DNA of 64,000 bases from NCBI GenBank assembly GCA_030062745.1, contig CP099842.1, forward strand, positions 20,617,822-20,681,821, in the 5' to 3' direction. Positions within the stretch are counted from its first letter, which is position 1. Each line of letters opens with the position of its first letter. The stretch comes from Capitulum mitella. Taxonomy: Eukaryota > Arthropoda > Thecostraca > Pollicipedomorpha > Pollicipedidae. The notes beneath the pieces are model-generated. The model saw nothing but the letters and a program-made list of their open reading frames with translations. It was not told the origin of the DNA and ran no database searches. Made by a program: the position numbers and the translations under genes. Shown here piece by piece: positions 34,301 through 46,300 of this stretch.

Positions 34301-37300
34301 AACCCTATTCCCGGAGGGCTAGACGGTATGGCCGATTCCCGGCAGGGGGGTGGATTCGGCCCCCCCCCTGAGATCTCGAGAACTACTTGTCCGATTTCAT
34401 CGCAACAAACGGCAATCGATTTGCCGTGACGTGAACTACATTTTTACAAAAAAGAAATTTTCAAAATTTTGAAATTTGTGGATACAGGGGGCAAAAATGT
34501 CAAAATCAGGGGTATTTTTGGACTTCTTATAACTCCATTGTTTATGGACCGATTTCGATGAAACTGGCATGAATCGAGAGATTATGGATAGGGCTTTTAC
34601 CATGGGTCCGCAAATCTGAAATTTTCAGAAAATTCATGGGCGTTCACAGGGTTTCAAAAACAGGGGGATTAGTTTTCTAACAACTGGATGAACAAAAGAG
34701 GCAAACACCCTTTTTTGGCTTCTGCTAGTCATGTTATACTAAAGAAGTACAAACTACATTACAATGTTTGTGTAATGTTAGCATAGGCGGTGCCAGGGAC
34801 ATGAAAAAGGGGGAACTGTCATGGTCACACGTTTCTCAGATCAACTTGGGACCTTTGACCTTAAATGACCTCCAGTAACCTTGGGGTCACTTGGAATGAT
34901 CTCCTGTGCATTTAACATTATCTGTCAACGTTTTTAATTATTTGAATTCACTCTATTTCAAAAATTTCGTTTTATGGCTATTGAGATATAGGGTACGCGC
35001 ACTGATATTTTAGGTCATAGCTCCGTGACCCGACCTGATATCAAGCTGAAACTTGGTACACAAGTAGAAGGCACCCTTCTACGTCATATATATTCCGGGT
35101 TTGGCATTTGAAAAAAGGGCCCGAAATTATAGCGAAAAAAAAATTTGACTTTTAACCTTGACCTGACTTTGTAAAATGACCTCAGGAAAACAAAACTATA
35201 TCTGCACATTGCCCAACTATTTAGCTATACATCCATATAAAGTTTTAAGTTCTTTCTTAAAAACTCTGTTTTTGGCAGACATTTTCATTTTACCCTTAAC
35301 ATGGCCAAAAATGGCATGAGGTGCCTCCCAAAAACGTTGTCTGACTCCGCCCCTGTGCAAAATATAATTTTGAAATTTTGTCACGGCACGTAGAAAGAAT
35401 AGCTAGAAAAAGTCACCAAGTTTCGTGAAGCTGCGTTAAAAAGCCTAGAATTGGCAAGCAAAAAACCTGGGGGGGGGCGGATTCCGCCCCCCCTGCCGGG
35501 AATAGGGTTAAGTAGGAATTGCATAACAACGAATTTTCGTCATAATTTATGAAGACCAATTCGAAAATTATCCATGTCTGTTACTGTTTGAGTATCAGTC
35601 GTTTGCAAGCGTCCATATCATTTAATGCCCGTCAGATACAATAGGCTGCAGCTTCTCTTTTTCATAGATAAACGCGACCGGACTGCGGGATCCTCCAGTG
35701 AAAGCGGCTCGGTCAGACCGGCAGATGGGACGCGTTCCGCCGGTCCAGCCGCCGTGTGCCGGGATCCTCCGGAGCCGGCGGCTCTGACGGATTCTGTTGC
35801 ACTCATTCAGGATAGGAGGGCGACGTCTTGTTTGAACAGTCAAAACTCACCATTCGAGGTGCAGCTGCGGTGCCCGCATATTCACGTTTAATTAGGGCGG
35901 CCTGTTTTGCCACATACCGCTCCGCGCCAGTACTCGTCCAAATACCCACTTGTTTAGGTAGCTCGTGACGTTTTGTCGCTGCGCTTCGGTATTACGTCCA
36001 GGTCAGCCAGCCAGTATGGCTGTGACGGAATGGCCTGGTTAGCACGTGGACCGTTCTGACGGCAGACCAGCCTGCACTTACCATTCTGTCGGCCGGTTAG
36101 CTTAGTATGCGCCGTTCTGACCGCAGAACAGTCCGTGCGTACCGTTCTGGCTCTGGCGGATGTGGCTGAGCCACTCCTGCCTGCTCTCCTTGTTGACGCT
36201 CGTCTCGAACTTGGCATCATCGACCAGAGAGCGCCGCCGAGCCGGATAGCCGTTCTGAAATAGGCACGTCGTCAGCAGCCGCTCCGCTCGGAGATGTGAC
36301 GTCACGGAACAGGCCATGATACACTGCAAACCTGATTTTTTTTTGTGGTTATGCTTTTTCGCAAAGTCCGGGATCAGACAACGTTAGGTCCGTGGCACAA
36401 CGATGTGAGGTCTCTGGCATGTAACCTAGCAAACGAAGATCAGGTCTCGCATGACTACCGGTGGTAAAACCTGGTAAAACGGATACCCACACCAAGAATG
36501 AAATCATTCGGAATCATACAGTCAGAAATTACCAATGAAATGCTTGGCAGGCGCAAAAAGCCATCCTTGAACATCTAATTTACATACCTCTGAGACATGA
36601 ACAATTGTTCTACAGGGCATCTTGATATTTTAAATGATCTGTGTGGTATTTCCGGAGTCTCACTGGATTGAGAAAAAATATCCACTTACAGATCATCAGG
36701 CAGGGTCCCATTATTTTCGATACAATGCTGAACCACATGCCGAACGTCACTTATAAACGAAAAAACTCGTCGAACGACATTACTTTGAGTCGCAGTCGCG
36801 TTTAGTCTAGCTTTTAACGGCACACATTCGTGCAATGCCACACACACGGCAGCCATCACCGCAAGCGTCGTGTCGTCCAGTACAATGTCCGCGCTTTAAC
36901 CCGCGCACGACCATCGGTCGGTTTCGAACATGCGTGACTAGGGGGGGGGGGCAGCTGGCCGTCCCCTCTAACTGACGAACGGTTGGTCGCACGACAAAAA
37001 TAAGCACACTATTGGAAAACTTGTTACGAGTAGAGCTCGAAACTGGTCTCATTTTTAGTTTCAGTTAACAGGTAAGCAATTTACACCCTATATATGTTTC
37101 TTATGGCCGACTGCATGAGACCGAGAAATGGCCTGAATCTCAAGGGCTGTGACTAATAACGCATAGGTAAGGCACCAGCGCACAAGTAAAGGTCCGCGGA
37201 TGCCGATACACGTTTAATTTTCCAGATTTGTTCAATATATACGCCGAAACGTTGAGTTAAAGACACGGCAATTCTCGCGCTAGCTCTAGGCGTGCGCCGC

Positions 37301-40300
37301 TGCCGTGTGCAGTAACAAATTGACGGGAACTAATTTTAGCGTTCCTTTGTTTTCGCAAAAAAGACAATCTATGTAAATTTTATTGATCTTAGTGGCTCTT
37401 GTGATGGTTTTTCATGCTTAAATTCTGGAAAATTCATTAATTACCAATCTATACCATTGGCAGAGCTTTATTCGCGAGAGCCTGTTCATTTTCAAAATAT
37501 ACTATTTTTCAGACTTGTTGAGGTTCCTGGCATTACTTCCGTCTGTGCAAGCTAATTCTGCCATTTTCCACCCATTCTGAGTAATTCATCGATGATTTTG
37601 ACGGTGGTACATCTTGGCCCACTACAGTTATTCGTGACATGACCTCAGGTCAATGGCTGGAAGTCATTGATACTTTGCCCAATGACGATAATTAGATGTA
37701 TGCTTGACTCCACACTAAAAATGTTATGAAATATTCCGTCAATTTCCGAAAAAAACGACGACATGTGTTAAAAATGGGTTTGACCTTAGGTCAATGACCC
37801 GGAAAATTCCGAAAAACCTGAGATAGGAGATTTGTTGCATCTATCACGACCACTAATCCCGGAGAGTATTATTGAGATATCTTGTTTTGCGAAAAAGTTA
37901 GAGGGCGCTAAACTACATAGGTCCGTTTGAACTGACCTAGGTCAGGCACCTGACCTGATCTGAGGTCCAAATTTTGACACGAGATGTAAAATTGATGAAG
38001 CAAAAGGTACACAAAGTTTCGTGACTCTGTGTTTGTTGGTTCTCTCGCAATGCCAGGAAAACCTCAGGGGGGACAGTCAACTGCCCCCTAGTCTGGCACG
38101 GGTTAATTCTGGCCCAGTTGACGTGTATCACCCCTTGTTCATCTCCTGTCTCTGTCGGTCTCAATTTCCTGTTGTCCAACAAACCACGAAAGTCTTCACT
38201 AAAATCGCACTGTTTTTCGCTGTTACGTAACTGGTCGCGGATGTTATTTAACACCAGCGCGGCATCAGATGCGTGAGACGTAAGTAACGCCGCCTCGCCG
38301 TATGGTTTCATCGACTCCCGCCGCCGTGTTTCGTCCGGGTCTCCAGCTCGAGAATTTTTGCGCCGGAGCGAACAAAGGCCTTTCTAGGGCGACAGGGAAC
38401 CGCCATAAGTGGGACTGACTTATCGGACGTGCTCGGGGAGTTAATGGCCGATAATGCCAGTCGGCGTGAATATTAATAAATCTCCTGAATAAGCTATAGT
38501 GCCATACCACCATCCTTCAGCCACTTTTTGGGTCCTTTACGTCTTTTTTGCCCTGGGCACTCCTCAGACGACCATATGGCAACGCACGGGTTAAAAAGTA
38601 GGCCCGATCTGAAGTAATAATCCTCCCTGGTTGGCACGAGATATTGAATGACGCTCTGCAGGAATGACCAGAAGAAAATTTAAAGACTGATCACCAGTTC
38701 ACGAGAGAAAAATAAAACTGCATTGCCAATAAAACTGCACTGCAATGCCATTAATGCAGCTACCTCTGATATGTGATGAAGTTGACCGGCTTAACTTCGT
38801 CACATATCAGACGTACGGTCCATCATTGTTATTATAATTGCCTTTTTAGAAGCGTCAGGTGTCATTATGCACCGAATCGTCCGGAGTAGTACATACTAGC
38901 ATACTATGGACCTAGAGCTCTGCCAATAGTCTAGATCAGAGACAGTAGCGTAGAAGCATAAAAATATATAAATAAACAAAAGTGAACGACCAGATACGTT
39001 TTTCTTATAGGGTTAACGTCAAATTTCCAAAACGGAGGGTGTCATAGACCTCTCCCCGTTGCTAAGCCTATGACCAAAGAGGTTCTGTATTCCGAAGGCC
39101 GGCAGTGGTCCCGTATTGCTGCAGACCGGGGCGGCTCCGGACGGCCATGAGTCGGAAAGGAGCGTGACCCCGAGGACCGGAACAGCCCGGTATTACCCCA
39201 GGCCGGACAGGCTCTGTAACACGGCGGGCAAGGCGGACCGAGCCGCGCGCCCCGGCCGGCCGAGTAATCATCCCGCGGCGGCCGAGTCAACATGGCGGCG
39301 GCGGCGGCAGCAAACATCTCGACGACTCGGATCGGCAACAGGACCCGGCCGGCCCACGCCGCCGGAAAACAATAGGATCGACCGTATGTGATATCCGGCG
39401 GCCGACGCGGAAGTGGATGCTGGTCTCGCCGAATGGAGCTGAGCGTCCGAGGGAGGAGCAAGCTGAGAGCTGAGCTGAGCTGGAGCTGAGCCGAACTGAA
39501 CTGAGACATGCGATGTATGGATGCTCTCTGTCTGTCCTGAACATCTTCAACACGCGGCCTTATATGTAATTCATTACATTTAAGTTGGTCCTGGACACTG
39601 ACTTTTGCAGTAGGCATGCCGTCGTCCCAACAACAGGAATGTGTATGCGTATTCTCCAGCGATAGACTGAGTGAACTGCTGACATTCAAACGCCTTCGAA
39701 CTGGGGTGATGTTGCATTGCAGCGTTTCACGTCGGTTGTCGCAGCAAAAAGGGAATTCCAGCTATTAGCCAGGTTTCAATCGGGATTCTTCCGGTTCGAA
39801 ACAGAACATCATCTCCCTCTCCAGTCGTACATAGATGGCCAGAATATGTCACCTGCCAACGCATTTGTGTGACGATGGCTGGTCAGTAATTTTCCAGTCG
39901 CTCCATTACTCCTTACGGGTTGCCCGTAAGAAGGAGTTCACGTGGGAGAAGGAGTTCACGTAACCCGGAGTTCACGTATTCACGTAAAGAGGAGTCAATG
40001 CAGCTGGCCATTTAGAGAGGTGAACTTTTTAACCCTTTAAAAACTTAAAACAATGCCGTGATGCTAAACACTGCTCAGATCTCGATCCCTTAACATTTCG
40101 ACCCCTTAACAGAAGTCAGCTGTGAGAAAACATATATAGGACGCAAAAGTTTTAGATATTGACCAAACCAAGAATAAGACTAGTTTCGAGCTCTTCTTGT
40201 CACGAGCTTTCCAACGGTGTGCTTATTGTTATCGTGCGGCCAGCAATTCGTGAGTTGGAGGGGCGGTCAAACTCCCCCCCCACTTCGAGCGTGATCGGCG

Positions 40301-43300
40301 CCGACTGCTAGTCGATCACTGGTTAACCGAGAAACGGCCTGAATCTCAAGGGCCGTGATTAGTAAAGTCTATGTAAAGGCAACAATGAACAAGTAAAAGC
40401 CCGTAGATGTCGATACACGCCTAATTTTTCTGATTTATTTGATATATACGCTGAACGTTGGGTTAAAGACACGGCGATTTTCGCGCCGACTGCCGGCGGG
40501 GATCGTGGCCGAACGCGGTATAGAATTAACGGTAACTAATTTTAGCGTTTCTTTGTTTTCGCGACATAGGCCTTTCCATGTCACATTTCTTTATCCTAGT
40601 GGTTTATGTGATGGTTCCTCATGTTTAAGTTTTGGGACAATTCAGTAGTTATCAATCTACACGATTGGCAGGGGCTTTATTCCCGAGTGTCTATTTCCAA
40701 AATTATGCAATTTCTTGAAGCTGTTTGAGCTTTTCGGTATTGCTCGCAACTGTGTGAGCCAGTTCAACCTCGACGGCAGTGAATTCTGGCTCATGACGGT
40801 TATTCGTGACCTGACCTCAGGTCAATGGCTGGAAGTCGTTGTTACTTTGTCCTTTGACGTTAAATAGATGTCTGCATTGCTCCACACCAAAAATGCTATC
40901 GAAAATTTCGTCAAATTCCGAAGGAAACCGACATGTGTTAAAAATGGGGTTTACCTAAGGTCAATGACCCGGAAAATTATGGATAATCTGAGAAATCAGA
41001 TTTGTTGCATTTATTACAATCTCTAGCTTCCAAAAGTTTTATTGTGATATCTTGTCCCCGAAAAATGTACAGGGCGCAAAACATTTTTCGGGATAGGTCC
41101 ACTTGACCCAATCTACGTTAGACATCTGACTTGATCTTAGGGCAAAACTTTGACGTAAGGTGTGAAAATGATTGAACAAAATGTGTACAAAGTTACGTGG
41201 CGCTGCGTTCGTTCGTTCTCTCGCAATCTTGGAGAAACCTCAGGGGGCCGGTCAAACCCCCAGTCGGGGGCGGGTTAGGACGCCAGGAATACGTTTTAGT
41301 TGCTTTCCATCGCTGCTCTATCATTGATAGGAATTTAGAAAATTTCTGCTGCTCTCGCTCCGCCACGGGCCATCTGTCACCAAATGCACTCTAATCCATT
41401 ACTGTCCTTTCGTTCTGTCATTGGTGGTGTGCTTCACGGAACACGTGGGTCGCACGTGCCACTTCCCACGGTGCCAGAAATCGTCGGTAGCCGGGAGCTG
41501 ACGTGATGCATCACCAGACGCAAACTCTTGCCCCTGGACTCACCCACACGTCGCAGCTCTGCTGCCCTAGCTAATGCCACAAATTGTATAGCTATGCCAC
41601 AGAAATAGCGTGCCTGGACGACAGCATTCCTCATCAATGCGAACTATTATGCCACCAACATTACCACCGTCAACTGTTTACAGGAGCATATATGTAATTT
41701 TAGAACAATGAGTACAGTTGGGATCACCAACCTTCCAACCTATTGCTGAAACAACTGATGCCATTAAATCAATAAAGAAAAGTTGTTTGGCTCAAATCCG
41801 CAGCATCTGTGGGGTGCGACGTAAATCACGCTGACCATAGTCTGCTTATGACGCAATGTCTGAGCTGACACATAGGCTGCTCGTTCACAAGGACGACCCG
41901 CTGTCGTCATATTTGTTGCTCTTTAGCTCAGCATGCGATATTGATAAGGGTGGTAAACTTGAATGAAAATCCGGAATGAAAACTGCAGGGGTATCACGAA
42001 GCGTTCCAAACTGAAACCTTGCGTGGTTCGTTTCCATGTGTTGCAGCTTATCAAATTCGGCCAGCATCGCAAAGCAATTCCTACCCAAAAGAAGAAAGTT
42101 AAGCTCCGTTTTCATTTCTCCTTAATTGGTTGACTGAATCCTAAGGAGCCAAGGAAGAAGCCAATTAAAACCAATCAGACGAAACCGATTAAACCAAAAG
42201 AGACCGCTGCAATTTTAATTCACCATTTCGTTTGCAGACTCGTGTCTCTTCCTCACCACATAACCAATGTGTCTTCATCGTCGAGTACCTCTTCATCTTA
42301 TGTATCATCGGCTAGTGAAATGAGAAATTTAAACTGCAGAGCTCTCCGTCTGTACCATAACCGGTTTCAGTTGGACTTTCTTTGACCTCTGAGGATTCTG
42401 TCCAGCAAGAAAGGAAAAATAAAAATAGCACCCAACCTTTTTCTTCTGGGTAGGTATTGTTTTACGACGTTCGTCGTATTCGACAGGTTACAACATAAAC
42501 AAACTAACCACGCCAGGTTCCAGCTTGGAACGCTTTGTGACACTCCTGCAGTTTTCATTTCGTATCTTCATTCAAGCTTATGATCCTTATCAATATTGCA
42601 TCCTGAGCGAAGCGGACTTCGCAAAACGTGAAATATTCCCTAAAAATGTACTGCCCTGAATCCATTTAATTTGCTGGAGGAGATTTGACGACATTGCTGT
42701 TAAATCCCCCTTTTTCAACTCGGAATGCTAGCCAGGCAACGTTGCTAGCCTCGCCGGCTTTCTCCAGAACCAGGGAGGACAGATGAGGGAGTGGTGTGCC
42801 AGACCGACTCCTTCCTTTGCTTGCGACTAAGGCGTCACCAGCGGTGGTAGTGGCACTGACGTGTGGGGTTAGCGGTGTGTGTGATTTTCAGCCCCTGGAT
42901 AGTCTTTAGCCCCAGTGGAATATTTCACGCGTGAAGGTCTGTGTTGTATGTACACATCTGTATGTTGGGCTAACCCTCCCCAGCGGCTTTGTCAGCTCCC
43001 ATCGATTCCAGGGACGTAGCCGGGGGGGGGGACACGGGGGCCATGCCCCCCCTTGAGCCAAGCGATCTACACTAGATATATGGCGGTTCCGCACGAATAC
43101 GTAGATGTTGTAAAAGCAAACATTATTTGCATTCCTGTGGGTTAAATATGAGGTCAGTTGCATAAAATTGCTGCTTTTTCCTCTAAATTTCGCCAAATGG
43201 CAGTGGCCTGTGACAAAATTTGGCATTTGGCCCCCTCCCCCTGAGAAAAACACTGGTTACGTGCCTGATCGATTCTGACAGCCGTGGGTAGTAAGTACCT

Positions 43301-46300
43301 ACGACACCGTGTTGACGGCTTTGCCTGGGACAGTTTAATGCTACAGCGCGCTGTAAAGTCACAGCCGGCGCGCTGGTGAGTACGATAGCGCCTGCCTCTC
43401 TAAATGACCGGAGTGGCGATGCCGCCTTTCCTCGGCTGGCGCGCGGTCCCCGCCGCACCGCATTTGCCCCGCTGCGGTCTGAACTGTGTGATTCGCTTGG
43501 ATAGAATTACTACCAATCCCCGTTATCCCATGTAAACCTAATGCTAGATATCCTAAACGATTTACGCTCTGTAGATTCAATATCTATCATTCTTGAAATC
43601 TGGTGACTCCGAAATATGGACGCCGCCACCGAGGGATACAGGGGAAGAAGCAAATATTGCCATTTTACGACCTAAAGTAAAAAATACGACTTTTGTCGCC
43701 ACTTAGATCACTCACTGTAATCAATGAAGAGTAAAAATACGGTGTCAGACGTTCATTTAGACCTTCCCGGCGTCGGCAATGCTTTTGACTGCCGTTGACA
43801 GCCATATTTTTATCTTATTTTTATTTTAATTTGTATTTCTAATCTCGCCTCTACTTCTCGGCAAGTTTACACCCCGACTCAGAAAACAATGGGGGCGCCT
43901 GTGCGCCGAAGCATCCACTTTTTACTGTACATTGTTTATGCTATCTGAAAAAATTGTTAACATGGATAACAGGGACTTTTCAGTAAATTCATCACTACCA
44001 AAAATCGGAGACACCTGCAGTTTTTTTCATTTGATCTGTTTTTTCCGCTTTTCCGCTTTGCTGACAAGCCCTTCCTGATTCGGCGGAATTAATGCGGGAT
44101 TTGTCCCAGCCTGATCGTCCCGCTAACAAGCGATGCCATCTTGAGATCTCAAGATGTCTGTGATTACTGGCTCGGCCTCACTGCCACAAGCATGTTAGCG
44201 CGATTAGCGTTTGACGACGAGGTAGCAGGCTATTCAGACCGAACATCGAGCGTCGGTGCATCGAAATGAATGGAACGTGTTTTGCCCGGGGGGGGGGGGA
44301 GACCAGAGTTCCAACCAGCTGAGGCGCTACTGACATGACTGACAGGACGCAAAAGTCTTAGTGATGATGTTTGTAATCCACAGACTGCGCCATATCCCCG
44401 CAATTCGGCGGCACGGGCGTCATCTTTGTGCCTCTTCCATTCAATGACGATCTTCGAACAACTGCAGACAAAGGCGGTGGTCGTGTCATCGTGCAATCCT
44501 TTGAATCGAGCACTTCGGGGCGCGGGCTCCATCACGGACTGCAGTTAGGGAAGCGGCGTTATCCTGTATTCTTCCGCTGAGGCCTAGCCCTTATGCCGAT
44601 TTGGGGCGTCCCGAAGTTCAGTTAACCCCTGCATTATCGATGAGGGGCACAAATAGACTGTGCTCAATGACATGGCTGTAATCTCTGCGGGGGCTGCGGA
44701 GGTCACGTCCCACGCAGTTTCCCAGAAGTGGTGATCTGCCTTCCTATTTTTAAAGGTATCAAAAAAGTACTTCCCATTGGCGACATCATGTGATTTTTAG
44801 AATCTAACAAAAAGGATCTCAACCATGTTTGCCATGCAACGCCCGAGAAAAGTGATTTTTGTCCCCGCCCTGTCTATTCTTGGTGGATTACAGCCAGTGT
44901 ATCCCACCCAATGAATTTCTGAATCGTGGCTACATCCATGAGTTATAGGCTTTCAAAATCCCCCTCAAGGAACTTTCCAAGTGTCTGTGACATTCATGAG
45001 GGCTCCTAAGACAGATGGTGTACTGGTGGGCTATATTCTGGAAAACCCTACAAAGCAATTCAGGAGCTCTGTACGCCTTTCTGCGGTGTTTAATTTTCCC
45101 AGTATACACTCAGACAAGAATCATAAAAGTCCAGCACCTTATGATGGCCATTCATTATTGTATCATAACGCCCTCTCGCACACCTTTTATGAGCTGACCA
45201 GATCTTTATCTAGAGGTTCCCATCACAAATCTTCGCGACCGTAGACCGTGTGCCGTACCAGCCCAAACGGCAGGTCCGCCGACGGCCCTCGGAGCCTGTC
45301 GCGGTCCTGCCAGCCTCGGGTAATTTCATCATTAGCTCTTTGGTGATGAATGGAAAGAAGTTGGCTAAAAATAGCTCTGGCCGTGTTTACTTTGAAGACG
45401 CTTCAACAATGATGTGAACATGGTTGGAGATGCTAGGGGGAGGGTCTGCAAACCATCCCACTTTTCAGAGATTTGACAACAGGCCTGCAGCCTTACCGCG
45501 GTCGATAGCTCATCCGGTAGGTTGTTGATCTCCGCGTCCGAACAGGACGGCTCGGGTCACCTCGGGCCTCGGCTTTTGGTCGGTGGGTCGGCTGGCAACC
45601 GACCAGTAATGAACGGAGGCCAGAAGGTCGTGCTGACAGCAACACAATCGTGGCGTATCTTGAACGGCACGTTGAGCTTTCGCCATGGAATCTGCCGTTA
45701 CCCAGGATTGTATAATTGGGTGTCGGGTTCAGCGTCAGCACAACAGTCCGTTGCTAGCTCTTATTCAAAACTCCGGACCACGTTTACAAAAATGGCAGTA
45801 TCTGAAAGGTAGTTTAAATCCCTTGACACTACTCTCGATAATTTTCAGGATACCTAGAAATGTTCACGAGGACCTTTATTTTTCTTTCTGTTTGTTTTTA
45901 GGGCCATTAGAGTTGCTTTGAGCAATGCTTTGGCCATTGCAGTTACAGGTGTGTCTACAAGATCCTCAAGACGACTCCGCAGATAGTGGAGAACCGTCGA
46001 TCTTCTTTGGGGTCTTAACATCTTTCTGAGGGCTCCTTTAGCCTTTAAAAGACCTCTTAGAATTTTCTGAGGTTCCTCGGAGAGGAGGATGCGTTCTCCG
46101 GGGGCGGTGCCCGTGCTTCAATCCTCAAGCAAGTCATTATTCTTTTCATCTTCGTACCTAAAATAGCATGGCCACGAAGGGATGTATTTTTACGGTCTTA
46201 ATGCACTTTCATGTGCATTTTCTCCGTTACATTTTTTTCCGTATATCTTGCTGGCGGACAAATGCTCTATCAGGCGGGGTTTGGACTGTTCCACTGTGAA

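Larger units (their letters stand above)
29016..36142 (-). other. TH intron 2 (7.1 kb)
   Basis: Contains a 2.8-kb hAT-like element and a 1.2-kb piggyBac-type element. From 29016 to 30382 and from 35512 to 36142 I see no gene, RNA or clear repeat. A T/C-rich stretch lies near 29720-29810. Confidence 0.6.

Noticed and set aside
38766-38810. microRNA precursor
   Set aside because: At 45 nt it is shorter than animal pre-miRNA hairpins, and expression evidence is lacking.
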